A DNA stretch of 64,000 nt from Nannocystis sp. GTDB lineage: Bacteria > Myxococcota_A > Polyangia > Nannocystales > Nannocystaceae. Of this stretch, positions 31,777-39,218 are shown piece by piece. The notes beneath the pieces were generated by a model. It was not told the DNA's origin, did not search any database, and saw nothing but the letters and a program-made list of their open reading frames with translations. Numbering within the stretch: the stretch's first letter is position 1; every line of letters starts with the position of its first letter. The DNA is taken from positions 186,001-250,000 of the forward strand of contig NZ_JADJNN010000004.1 in NCBI RefSeq assembly GCF_016714285.1, written 5' to 3'. Position numbers and translations under genes: made by a program.

Positions 31777-31993
31777 GGGCCGCTGCGGTCCGGCTTCTCG
31801 GCGACGCCGACCGCACCGTCCTTGAGCGGAGGCTTCCCGTGCCGGAGGGTCGACGGGGGTCCGGACGGAGTCCAGGGGCGCCGATGACAACGAAGTTGTC
31901 ATGAGGCGAACCCGCCCTGTTTGACGGCCGGACCCCCGTCGACCCTCCGGCTTCTCGAGCCTGCGCGGGCGCCCAGCCGGACCGCAGCGGCCC
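31777..31993 (-). repeat. Structured repeat family 2, copy B (possible ncRNA)
   Basis: This is the inverted partner of copy A. Its terminal arms (31777-31794 and 31976-31993) pair perfectly over 18 bp. The internal stem pairs perfectly over 23 bp (31842-31864 with 31928-31950) but has a sequence unrelated to that of copy A; only the outermost bases ccgga/tccgg are shared. The loop (63 bases, against 62 in A) begins with tcaaaca in both copies and contains a small atgacaac/gttgtcat hairpin only in B. A and B together make the block able to form one very large cruciform. Confidence 0.7.
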
Positions 31994-32089
31994 GTGCGAC
32001 GTCGTCCGCGCCGCTCATTCAGGCAGCGGGCCTTGCGACGTCACCCGCGCCGCCGATCGTTCACCCGCTGCGCCCTCCACAAGCCGGAG

Positions 32090-32392
32090 TCACTCGAGCG
32101 TCGTCTTGAACTCACGCGCCGGCTTGAAGCGCACCGTCGTCGCCGCCGCGATCTCGATCACCTCGCCCGTCTTCGGGTGCAAGCCCGGCCGCGCCGGCTG
32201 GGCCTTGATCGTGAAGGTGCCGAAGCCCGGGTGGCTGTAGCGCCCCTCGCTGCGCAGCGCCTCGGCGATGCCCGCGAACGCCGCGTCGAGCACGCGACCG
32301 ATCTGTCGCCCGCCCAGCTCCGCCGCCTCACCCGCCGCCTCGTCGCCGCCCAGCTGGCGCTGCACGTACTCGATCAATTCCCGTCGCGTCAT
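32090..32392 (-). CDS. HU/IHF-family DNA-binding protein
   Basis: The 100-residue protein is a nucleoid-associated DNA-bending protein of the HU family. It starts MTRRELIEYVQRQLGG and contains the conserved GRQIGRVLDAAFAGIAEAL helix, the GFGTF turn and the DNA-binding arm with HPKTGE, then ends in the usual basic strand VRFKPAREFK. Its length is slightly above the 90 residues of typical HU. It is transcribed toward the structured repeat block; its stop is only about 100 bp from copy B. No partner subunit is adjacent. Whether it binds the structured repeats is not known. Confidence 0.93.
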   Translation of the reverse strand: MTRRELIEYVQRQLGGDEAAGEAAELGGRQIGRVLDAAFAGIAEALRSEGRYSHPGFGTFTIKAQPARPGLHPKTGEVIEIAAATTVRFKPAREFKTTLE

Positions 32393-32423
32393 GGCGCGCG
32401 CAGCCTAACACGCTCGTCTGGGG

Positions 32424-32465
32424 TCTGCGGCACCCGACCAGCCCGCGTCATTCATGTGCCGCAGA
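32424..32465. promoter_or_regulatory. Inverted repeat upstream of HU
   Basis: A 10-bp perfect inverted pair (tctgcggcac / gtgccgcaga) with a 22-base loop lies 32 bp upstream of the HU start codon. A further 12-bp palindrome (ttgcagctgcaa) lies at 32504-32515 in the same AT-richer gap. Either may be an operator for HU or for the divergent small protein gene. I see no gene in the rest of the 266-bp gap. Confidence 0.45.
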
Positions 32466-32552
32466 TTACAAATTCATCCCAATCGTCCGCTCGCCAAAAT
32501 AATTTGCAGCTGCAATGAAGGGACGGGCCTGGTCACTGCATATACGGCCAGC

Positions 32553-32580
32553 TTGCGCCAGGTCGGGCGATCCCTAGAAT
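32553..32580 (+). promoter_or_regulatory. Sigma-70-like promoter for the small secreted protein
   Basis: TTGCGC (32553-32558) and TAGAAT (32575-32580) are separated by 16 bp. The -10 box matches the consensus at five of six positions. The start point would lie near 32587, giving a leader of about 70 bases with AAGGAG before the ATG of the gene at 32659. Confidence 0.55.
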
Positions 32581-32658
32581 CGTAGACCTGGCTCCAGGAG
32601 CCACTCACCGGGAGCCCCCGGGAGTCCCCGGGCGTTCCCTCTCAAGGAGTGAGTCAGG

Positions 32659-32949
32659 ATGATCAGCACCACAAAGTTCGCGCTGGGCTTCGCCCTCAGC
32701 CTCCTCGCCGGCACCACCGTCCTGGTTCAGCCGACCGAGCCCGTCGGCGGATGGTTCGGCAACTGCCTCCGCTGCGAGTGGGACCCGTGGGGCGGGCCGG
32801 CCTACTGCGCCGTGTCGTCGGGCACAGGCTGGTGGGGTTGCCTCGCCGTCGGCTACAAGTGCACCCAGGGCGGCAGCCCCTGCGGCAAGAAGCCCGGCGG
32901 CATCTATGCCGGCCAGACCGCGCCCGCGCCCTCCGACCTGTCGCCGTGA
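32659..32949 (+). CDS. Small secreted cysteine-rich protein
   Basis: The 96-residue product has a clear signal peptide (KFALGFALSLLAGTTVLVQP) and a short mature part with six cysteines in C-x2-C and spaced pairs (NCLRCEWDPWG...YCAV...WGCLAV...KCTQGGSPCGKK). It is therefore probably an exported, disulphide-stabilised small protein. The ATG is preceded by AAGGAG at 11 bases, and a good promoter stands upstream. No family is recognised; a bacteriocin-like or structural role is possible but nothing proves it. The next gene starts 13 bp after its stop and probably shares its transcript. Confidence 0.75.
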   Translation: MISTTKFALGFALSLLAGTTVLVQPTEPVGGWFGNCLRCEWDPWGGPAYCAVSSGTGWWGCLAVGYKCTQGGSPCGKKPGGIYAGQTAPAPSDLSP

Positions 32950-32962
32950 GCGCGGGGCCACC

Positions 32963-33766
32963 ATGCAGCGCAAGCGCCTCCTCTCGATCGCCGCTGGCCT
33001 CGTCAGCGTGTGCGCCCTCGTCTCGCTCGCCGTCTACGGGGCGCTGCCGGGCAGCCGCGGCGCCCGCGGCCGCCGCGACGGCGAGGCGCGCGCGGCCCCG
33101 GTGTACGCCTCGTACTTGCAGGTCGTCGGCGTCAAGCCGATGGACTTCGACCGCGTCAGCAAGGGCAGCCGCCGCGACGGCGCCGCGTGGGTGCAGGGTG
33201 AGGTCGACCTCGACCTGGTCCGGGCCCACGCCGACGCGGCCCAGGACCTCGACGTGCTCGCCCGCAGCGACGAGAAGTGGATCCCCACGCAGACGTGGAA
33301 GCTGCGCCACGGCGGCGCCTCGCCGTTCGCCGTCGCCAAGGAGCACTGCTCCATGCAGCACCTGGTGCGGATGGAGCACACCTGCAAAAACGACGTCGAC
33401 GTCGTCGTCGAGCGCACCGCCCCCGGCCTGGGCCGCGTCGTCTACGCCCGCCCGAACCTCGCCGACGACGCCGACGACGAGTGCCACGCCTACGCCGACT
33501 GCGTCGCCCGCAACGCCTGGCTCGGCCGCGAGAGCCCGCTGCCCGCCGACGCCGGGCCGCTGCACGGCTTCAAGGCCGGCGACGTGCACTTCCCGGTGCA
33601 GGGCGGCAAGGCCGAGCTGCGCGCCGGCTTCCAGGACGGCATCGACCTGTGCAAGCGCAACCTCCTCGCGCTCTCGCGGCTCGACCAGCACGACCCGATC
33701 ATCACCCAGAACATCACGCTCAACGCCGACCTGCTCGAGCAGCTCGAGTGGCTGATGAGCCTTTGA
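32963..33766 (+). CDS. Exported hypothetical protein with paired cysteines
   Basis: The 267-residue protein starts MQRKRLLSIAAGLVSVCALVSLAVYGAL, a signal peptide or membrane anchor. The rest is soluble, with six cysteines in three short clusters (KEHCSMQHL...HTCKND, DECHAYADC, DLCKRN), suggesting a disulphide-bonded periplasmic or surface protein. It is probably co-transcribed with the small cysteine-rich gene before it and the thioredoxin-like gene after it. The trio may concern secretion and oxidative folding of a small protein; this is inference. Its last codons (WLMSL) are duplicated imperfectly in the 60 bp that follow. Confidence 0.7.
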   Translation: MQRKRLLSIAAGLVSVCALVSLAVYGALPGSRGARGRRDGEARAAPVYASYLQVVGVKPMDFDRVSKGSRRDGAAWVQGEVDLDLVRAHADAAQDLDVLARSDEKWIPTQTWKLRHGGASPFAVAKEHCSMQHLVRMEHTCKNDVDVVVERTAPGLGRVVYARPNLADDADDECHAYADCVARNAWLGRESPLPADAGPLHGFKAGDVHFPVQGGKAELRAGFQDGIDLCKRNLLALSRLDQHDPIITQNITLNADLLEQLEWLMSL

Positions 33767-33830
33767 TGCCTCGCCGGAGCAGCTCGCATGGCTGGCTGCC
33801 GTCGCAACGCGAAGGCTGGATGAGCCTGTG

Positions 33831-34430
33831 ATGCATCGGCTCCGACGTCAGCGCGCCCTGATCCTCGGCCTGCTCGCCGGGGCCGGGGTCGCCGTGCTCG
33901 TGCAACGAGCCCTCGACCCCGCCCGCTGGATCCCCGCCGACATCGGCCGCGTCTACGTCGTCGGCACCTGCTCCTACAGCCGCGTCGCCGTCGACATGCT
34001 GGCCGCCGACCCCACCGCGCCGTGGGTCGCCCTCCCGCTCGACGTCGAGACCCCCGAGTTCGACGGCCCCGTCTGTCACGCCACCCTCGCCCGCCTGCGG
34101 GCCGCCGGCAGCTGGTGGCTCGCGCTGCTGCCCGAGGCCCGCGCCTGCGCCCGCCTGCAGGACTGGGCCGGCCGCCGCTACGCCCAGGAGACCCCCGCCC
34201 AGGGCTTCCCCGCCTGGGTCGACGGCGCCGGCGAGTTCCTCGGCTTCGGCGTCGACCCCCAGCAGATCGCGAGCCTCGGCCTCACACCGACGGCGAAGAT
34301 CGTGCGCTTCTGGGTCGAGGGCGGCTACGACAGAGCGCTGGTCGAGGGCCTCGGCTTCACCGTCCCCGAGGGCACCGAGCAGGGCCTGCCGATCCGCAGC
34401 CCGCACGTCGAACCCGAGCCGCACCGCTGA
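33831..34430 (+). CDS. Membrane-anchored thioredoxin/glutaredoxin-like protein
   Basis: The 199-residue product has one N-terminal membrane helix (RALILGLLAGAGVAVLVQ) and then a small domain whose first strand is followed by CSYS (VYVVGTCSYSRVAVDML), the position of the CxxC/CxxS active site in glutaredoxin-like folds. Two further cysteines lie in CHATL and ACARL. A monothiol or disulphide-exchange role in the periplasm would fit the two cysteine-rich exported proteins just upstream. The ATG at 33831 directly follows a GTG that could also start translation. The fold is inferred from a short motif only. Confidence 0.55.
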   Translation: MHRLRRQRALILGLLAGAGVAVLVQRALDPARWIPADIGRVYVVGTCSYSRVAVDMLAADPTAPWVALPLDVETPEFDGPVCHATLARLRAAGSWWLALLPEARACARLQDWAGRRYAQETPAQGFPAWVDGAGEFLGFGVDPQQIASLGLTPTAKIVRFWVEGGYDRALVEGLGFTVPEGTEQGLPIRSPHVEPEPHR

Positions 34431-34498
34431 GTCGTCACCGCCGCGGGAGGTGAACAGGACGCGGTCCGAGCCGCACCGCCGAGTCATCACCGCCGCGG
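34416..34498. repeat. Direct repeat covering two convergent stop codons
   Basis: Two 31-bp direct copies (gagccgcaccgctgagtcgt...) lie 52 bp apart, at 34416 and 34468. The first holds the stop codon of the plus-strand thioredoxin-like gene and the second the stop codon of the minus-strand membrane gene. This seems to be a local duplication in a convergent gap. Confidence 0.7.
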
Positions 34499-34927
34499 CG
34501 CCGCGGGATGTCCCTCGGGCCAGGTCTCGCGCGCGCCCTGCAGGACCACGAAGCTGTACGCGAAGCAGGCCATCGCCGCGAGCGCCGGCAGCCGCGAGCC
34601 CGACGCGATCGCATAGCCTCCGTGCAGCAGAGCACACCCGGCGAACAACCACGCCCGCGGTCCCGGGGCCAGCCACGCGAGCAGCCGCGCCGCCGCGACC
34701 GCCGCCGCGATCACCCACGCCAGCAGCCCCCAGACCCGCAGCGGCACGCCGGGCCAGCTCCCGGTCGCCAGCCCCGCCAGCACCGCGTCGATCACGCTGT
34801 GGCCGTCGAGCAGGTCGAGCAACGGCAGACAGGCACAGGCGATCCCGAACCACCGCGCTCCGCGGCGCAGCGCCGCATCCTCCCAGCGGCGGGTCAGCCC
34901 CGCGAGCGGCAACGACGGCCCATCCAC
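34487..34927 (-). CDS. Small membrane protein of unknown function
   Basis: The roughly 146-residue product has four hydrophobic segments (FGIACACLPLLDLLDG, VWGLLAWVIAAAVAAARLLAWL, WLFAGCALLHGGYAIA, LAAMACFAYSFVVLQG) and short polar ends. I place the start at a GTG (VDGPSLPLAGLTRRW) because the frame upstream is arginine-rich shadow sequence; no ATG fits. It converges with the thioredoxin-like gene and is divergent from the FHA gene. No known motif is visible. Confidence 0.6.
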   Translation of the reverse strand: MDGPSLPLAGLTRRWEDAALRRGARWFGIACACLPLLDLLDGHSVIDAVLAGLATGSWPGVPLRVWGLLAWVIAAAVAAARLLAWLAPGPRAWLFAGCALLHGGYAIASGSRLPALAAMACFAYSFVVLQGARETWPEGHPAAPRR

Positions 34928-35102
34928 GCCGGGCCAGCATAGCAAGGCGTGCCCGGGCCCGCGGAGGTCAAGCGCCCCCGTTCGTGGCTCGGCGCCAGCG
35001 CGGACGCCCACGCGCGCGTGCGAGCCTCGCCCGAGAACGCCGATCCGCCTGAGATCACGGGTCCCCTCGCCGTGAAAGCCCGGCCGAGTATCATGAGCCG
35101 CC

Positions 35103-36119
35103 ATGCGCGACGACGACGACGACGACGGCCTCCAGGCCGCTCCCCGACCGGCCTACGCCAGCCGGGCCACGCGGGTGATCAACACGCCGCCTGCCCGAAA
35201 GGCCAGCTTCGCCAGCACCTTCAAGGCCATCTTCCACGAGCTGCGCCCGATCTTCGCCGCCTTCGACCGCGACGGCCTGCTCTGCGTCGCCGCCCGCGAG
35301 AACGGCACCATCGCGTCCTACGTGCACCTCCCGATCCTCAGCCAGGAGGGCGCCTTCGGGGTGATCGGCCGCCACGAGTGCTGCGCCCTCACCCTCCTCG
35401 ACGAGGAGGTGTCCCTGCGTCACGCCCTGGTCCGCGTCACCCGCAGCGCCGGCGACGAGGTCCGCGTCCGCCTCATCGACCTGGGCTCGAGCAACACCTT
35501 CCACACGGAGGACAACCAGGCCTGCAAGTCGGTCATGGCCGAGGGCCCGATGTTCATCAACCTGCTCGGCTACCAGCTGTTCCTGCTGCCGACCGGCAGC
35601 CTGAACCCCTGCGCCTGGTCCGACGACGCCGAGACCACCTGGCAGTCGTTCCCGGAGCGGGTCTACTTCGACCACCGCATGCCCGAGCGCATGGTCGGCC
35701 GCCCCGCCGCCCCGCCGCAGCGCAACCGCCGGCACACGTACATGACCCTGCTGCCCGCGGCCCAGCACCTGCGCGCCCGCCCGGGCGCCGGCGGCGACGC
35801 GGTCGGCACGATCTTGCTGTCGGCCGAGAGCACCCAGATCGCCCACCGCGTGTCGCACGAGGACCTCGAGCGCGGCGTCCTGATCGGCCGCTACGAGCGC
35901 TGTCAGCTGGCCGGCGCGACCGGCAGCCTGTCGCGCGTGCACCTCGTGCTGCTGCTCGACAGCGGCGACGTGTGGGCCGTCGACACCGCCAGTCTCAACG
36001 GCACCCTCGTCGAGGGCCAGCGCATCTCCGCGATCCAGCTCGACCGCGAGATCGAGCTCAAGCTGCCCTCCGGCATGGGCATGCGCTGGGTGCCCGAACA
36101 CATCCCGCCCGGCCAGTGA
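35103..36119 (+). CDS. Protein with two FHA domains
   Basis: The 338-residue protein contains two forkhead-associated domains, which bind phosphothreonine peptides made by Hanks-type kinases. The first spans about residues 70-150 (VIGRHE...LRHALVR...LIDLGSSNTF) and the second about 255-330 (LIGRYERC...LSRVHLVLLL...DTASLNGT). Both keep the GR, S/LRxH and N-G/T core motifs. The N-terminus is acidic (MRDDDDDDG). A TATCAT box lies 10 bases before the ATG, so the leader may be very short. It may connect to the kinases of this genome, but no kinase is adjacent. Confidence 0.85.
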   Translation: MRDDDDDDGLQAAPRPAYASRATRVINTPPARKASFASTFKAIFHELRPIFAAFDRDGLLCVAARENGTIASYVHLPILSQEGAFGVIGRHECCALTLLDEEVSLRHALVRVTRSAGDEVRVRLIDLGSSNTFHTEDNQACKSVMAEGPMFINLLGYQLFLLPTGSLNPCAWSDDAETTWQSFPERVYFDHRMPERMVGRPAAPPQRNRRHTYMTLLPAAQHLRARPGAGGDAVGTILLSAESTQIAHRVSHEDLERGVLIGRYERCQLAGATGSLSRVHLVLLLDSGDVWAVDTASLNGTLVEGQRISAIQLDREIELKLPSGMGMRWVPEHIPPGQ

Positions 36120-36195
36120 CCCCGGGCAGTGACCCCCAACGATCCCGACAGCGCCCGGTCAGTGACCCCGCGCAGCGACTCCCAACGACCACAAC

Positions 36196-37617
36196 ATGCA
36201 AGCCACGCAGAGCCCCAGCGACCCGCAGGACTTCGACGTCATCGTGCTCGGCAGCGGCCCGGGCGGCGAGGGGGCCGCGATGCGGGCCACCAAGGCCGGC
36301 AAGCGCGTCGCCATGGTCGAGAAGCACCGCGAGGTCGGCGGCGCCTGCACCCACTCGGCCACGATCCCCAGCAAGGCGCTGCGCCAGGCCGTGCGCTCGC
36401 TGCAGGAGTTCCGCCACAACCCGCTGTTCGCCGGGGCGCTCGAGGGCCGCGAGATCAGCTTCCCGATGCTGCTGCGCAGCGCCACCGCCGTGATCCACAA
36501 CCAGGTGGAGATGCGCCGCGGCTTCTACGAGCGCAACCACGTGCGCGTGTTCCACGGCCACGCCCGCTTCGTCGACCCGCACACCGTCGAGGTCGAGGCC
36601 GCCAGCGGCGCCCGCCCGCGCCTGCGCGCCGCCGGCTTCGTCCTCGCCACCGGCTCGCGGCCCTATCGCCCGCCGGACGTCGACTTTGGCCACCCCCGCG
36701 TGTTCGACAGCGACACGATCCTCGGCCTCGATCACACCCCGAACACGGTCACGATCTACGGCGCCGGCGTGGTCGGCTGCGAGTACGCGTCGATCTTCCG
36801 CGGCCTCGACGTCAAGGTCAACCTCATCAACAACCGCGACAAGCTGCTCGCCTTCCTCGACGACGAGATCATCGACGCCCTCAGCTACCACCTGCGCGAC
36901 CAGGGCGTCGTCATCCGCCACAACGAGACCTACGAGCGCATCGAGGCCCAGGCCGACGGTGTGGTGGTGCAGCTCAAGTCGGGCAAGAAGATCAAGTCCG
37001 ACATCCTGCTGTGGGCCAACGGGCGCACCGGCAACACCCACGAGCTCGGCCTCGATCAGCTCGGCATCACCGCCAACGGCCGCGGCCAGATCGACGTCGA
37101 CGAGTTCTACCGCAGCCGCGTCGCCCCGCACGTCTACGCCGTCGGCGACGTCGTCGGCTACCCGAGCCTCGCCTCCGCCGCCTACGACCAGGGCCGCTTC
37201 GCCGCCGAGCACCTGATCACCGGGCAGTGCGACACCCGCCTGATCAAGGACATCCCGACCGGCATCTACACCAACCCCGAGGTCAGCTCGATCGGCCGCA
37301 CCGAGTCGGAGCTCACCAAGGAGGGCGTGCCCTACGAGGTCGGCCACGCCCTGTTTCGCAGCCTCGCCCGCGCCCAGCTCACCGGCTACCGCGTCGGCAT
37401 GCTCAAGCTGCTGTTCCACCGCGAGAGCCTGCAGCTCCTCGGCATCCACTGCTTCGGCGATCAGGCCGCCGAGATCGTGCACATCGGCCAGGCGATCATG
37501 GCCCAGCAGGGCGAGGCCAACAGCCTGCGCTACTTCATCAACACCACCTTCAACTACCCGACGATGGCCGAGGCCTACCGCGTCGCCGCCCTCAACGGCC
37601 TGAACCGCCTGTTCTAG
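36196..37617 (+). CDS. sthA: Soluble pyridine nucleotide transhydrogenase
   Basis: SthA is an FAD flavoprotein that moves reducing equivalents between NADPH and NAD+. The 473-residue product has the FAD-binding GSGPGGEGAAM loop, the second nucleotide loop IYGAGVVGCEYASIF, the FAD motif YAVGDVVGYPSLAS and the dimerisation domain. The active-site region reads GGACTHSATIPSKALR; the second redox cysteine of lipoamide dehydrogenases is replaced (C-T-H-S-A-T), which is the mark of SthA as opposed to other disulphide reductases. The short stretch before it (36120-36195) repeats cagtgacccc three times and contains nothing else. It is probably transcribed on its own or with the FHA gene. Confidence 0.93.
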   Translation: MQATQSPSDPQDFDVIVLGSGPGGEGAAMRATKAGKRVAMVEKHREVGGACTHSATIPSKALRQAVRSLQEFRHNPLFAGALEGREISFPMLLRSATAVIHNQVEMRRGFYERNHVRVFHGHARFVDPHTVEVEAASGARPRLRAAGFVLATGSRPYRPPDVDFGHPRVFDSDTILGLDHTPNTVTIYGAGVVGCEYASIFRGLDVKVNLINNRDKLLAFLDDEIIDALSYHLRDQGVVIRHNETYERIEAQADGVVVQLKSGKKIKSDILLWANGRTGNTHELGLDQLGITANGRGQIDVDEFYRSRVAPHVYAVGDVVGYPSLASAAYDQGRFAAEHLITGQCDTRLIKDIPTGIYTNPEVSSIGRTESELTKEGVPYEVGHALFRSLARAQLTGYRVGMLKLLFHRESLQLLGIHCFGDQAAEIVHIGQAIMAQQGEANSLRYFINTTFNYPTMAEAYRVAALNGLNRLF

Positions 37618-37882
37618 CGGCGGGGCCGTTGTCGTCGACCCCGGGGCAGCCGAGGTGGGCCTGGCGTCACCGCCGATCGTTCAGGCTGCCGGACCTGTCT
37701 CGCGGGGTCGGGCGACCGCGTGTGCCTGCCCCGCTGCCGGTCGATCTCGCGTGGACGCTCGCCCACAGGGCCCTGGAGGCATTCGGGGCCCTCGGGCTCT
37801 GGCCGCCGGCAGAGTCCTGGCCCGGAGACAATTCGTCGACGGGGTCTGTTATCCTCGCCGGGCCGTCGAGGACGAGGGGCCC

Positions 37883-38695
37883 ATGTCTGAGCAACGCGAC
37901 TACGCCGTCCGCACCGCGCTCCACGCGTATTACTCTCACAGCCAGCTCCTCATCGTCGCCGAGGGCGAGCTGCCCTCCCCCGAGTACGAGATCGACATCT
38001 CGCAGGCGAACAGCAACGACGAGGGCGTGCCGACCTTCCAGCTGATGCGACGGCCGCGTCCGGCAGCCGAGACGGCCCCGCTGGCCAAGACACCGTTCCG
38101 CTACGGCGAGATCTTCAGCATCGGGCGCCCACCGGACAACATCCTCGTCCGCCACGCCGAGGGCTTCAACGAGGTCAGCGTCGAGTTCACCCGCCAGGAT
38201 CTCGTCGACATCGTGCTCAGCCTGAGCGCCGGCGACGTCGACGTCAGCCTCCCCGATGCCTCCCACGAGGACAGCCCGCACGAGGACTCGGCCGCGACCG
38301 GCCGCTTCGAGGCAATCCCGCCGCCGCCGCCGCACGCCGCCCCCCTGCCCGACCAGCCGGCAACAGGGCCGGCAACAGGGCCGGCAACAGGGCCGACAAC
38401 AGGGCCCGCAACAGGGCCCGCCGCAGGGGTGCCGGTCCAGTCGCGCCCGCTGACGGGCTCCGAGAAGGCCGGCATCCTCTCCGACATCGCCGTCCGCTAC
38501 CGCGAATCGATCGGCTATTCGAACAAGCTCTCCTTCGACGAGGCCTTCGCCGACGCCGTCAAGAAGCTGCCCGCAGCATCGGTGAAGTTCCCCGACATGC
38601 TGGAGACCGTCGAGGTCGTGCAGATCGGCGCGAGCTTCGGCGGCATCGCCGGCTTCCATCGCCTCGAGGTCCGGATCCGCGCCTACCCGGATTGA
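37883..38695 (+). CDS. Hypothetical protein with Gly/Pro/Thr repeat linker
   Basis: The 270-residue protein starts MSEQRDYAVRTALHAYYSHSQLL. Its N-terminal domain (about 1-115) contains FSIGRPPDNILVRHAEGFNEVSVEFTRQDL, which I cannot assign. A linker of ATGPATGPTTGPATGP, encoded by 12-bp DNA repeats at about 38358-38430, follows. The C-terminal 80 residues (LSFDEAFADAVKKLP...VEVVQIGASFGGIAGFHRLEVRIRA) resemble the small dodecin-like or effector-associated type of alpha/beta domain. It is immediately upstream of the two structured-RNA cassettes on the same strand, so a functional link is worth testing. A TTATCC box is about 30 bases upstream of the ATG. Confidence 0.65.
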   Translation: MSEQRDYAVRTALHAYYSHSQLLIVAEGELPSPEYEIDISQANSNDEGVPTFQLMRRPRPAAETAPLAKTPFRYGEIFSIGRPPDNILVRHAEGFNEVSVEFTRQDLVDIVLSLSAGDVDVSLPDASHEDSPHEDSAATGRFEAIPPPPPHAAPLPDQPATGPATGPATGPTTGPATGPAAGVPVQSRPLTGSEKAGILSDIAVRYRESIGYSNKLSFDEAFADAVKKLPAASVKFPDMLETVEVVQIGASFGGIAGFHRLEVRIRAYPD

Positions 38696-38756
38696 CGATT
38701 CATCGCGGTAGATCGCCATCGCGGTAGATCGCCCAGATTGGCGGTGAATTGGCGGT

Positions 38757-38792
38757 GCGATTCGCGTTGCGATTCGCGTTGCGATTCGCGTT
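38757..38792 (+). repeat. Three 12-bp direct repeats before an RNA promoter
   Basis: Three exact copies of gcgattcgcgtt stand head to tail and end one base before the first ttgatc. They are preceded by two copies of ggtagatcgccatcg-like sequence. Iterons this close to a promoter could be binding sites for an activator or repressor of the RNA cassettes. Confidence 0.7.
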
Positions 38793-38801
38793 GATCAGGC
38801 A

Positions 38802-38829
38802 TTGATCGGGACCGCGGGCCCGTGATACT
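38802..38829 (+). promoter_or_regulatory. Sigma-70-like promoter for structured RNA cassette 1
   Basis: TTGATC (38802-38807) and GATACT (38824-38829) are 16 bp apart, which would start a transcript near 38836, about 25 bases before the cassette. A GC-rich 10-bp palindrome (ccgcgggcccg region) lies between the boxes. The placement fits a short non-coding transcript ending at the terminator at 39112-39146. Confidence 0.55.
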
Positions 38830-38859
38830 GATGCCCTCGTGCAAGGTGGGTCCACAGCC

Positions 38860-39096
38860 GGAGGGCAGGTCTAGCTCGGTGCTCTGCACCGGGGCGGCGT
38901 TGCGCCGCCCGAGCTTCTTCCACGCCATTCATCACAAGGAAGGCTGTTCCAGAACTCGCTGATCGTCCGGACCCCGTACGGATGGCGACGGGCTGGAACA
39001 ACCTCGACGATCGCGGTTCCGTGCGCCATCCGTACGGGGTCCGGACGGCGAGTTCAGTGAGCCTTCCATGTCCCAGGTCATGAGGTAGACCCTCCG
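38860..39096 (+). ncRNA. Structured RNA cassette 1 (retron msr-msd-like)
   Basis: The unit is bounded by short complementary ends (ggaggg...tcta at 38860-38873 with tagaccctcc at 39086-39095). TAGC follows the first end; then come two perfect hairpins, 38877-38891 (6 bp, loop TCT) and 38892-38910 (8 bp, loop TTG). Then comes a long hairpin: ggaaggct/agccttcc, gaactcgc/gcgagttc, and a perfect 24-bp stem (38964-38987 with 39024-39047) closed by a 36-base loop. Complementary ends, small hairpins and a long terminal hairpin are the layout of retron msr-msd RNAs. Cassette 2 shares the framework but not the stem sequence. No reverse transcriptase gene is present in the window. A promoter and a terminator flank it. 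Confidence 0.7.
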
Positions 39097-39111
39097 GTCT
39101 CCACCGCACAA

Positions 39112-39146
39112 CAAAGGCCGACGAGCTCCCCGCTCGTTGGCCTTTG
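39112..39146 (+). terminator. Intrinsic terminator after RNA cassette 1
   Basis: A 14-bp stem (caaaggccgacgag with ctcgttggcctttg, one G-T pair) closes a 7-base loop and is followed by a T-rich stretch (tcttggcctctgtttgg). It ends the predicted cassette 1 transcript. Confidence 0.7.
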
Positions 39147-39218
39147 TCTTGGCCTCTGTTTGGCCCTTTGTTTGGCCCGCAGCAACCATGTTAGTCTCGC
39201 GCCGTGCTTCGTCTCGCA

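Noticed and set aside
31132..32089. Short proteins such as an arginine- and serine-rich frame across the structured repeats
   Set aside because: The frames follow the tandem repeat unit, lack ribosome sites and change meaning between copies A and B.
37883..38695. Reverse transcriptase partner for the retron-like RNAs
   Set aside because: No YADD-type motif or reverse transcriptase blocks are present in this protein or in any other gene of the window.
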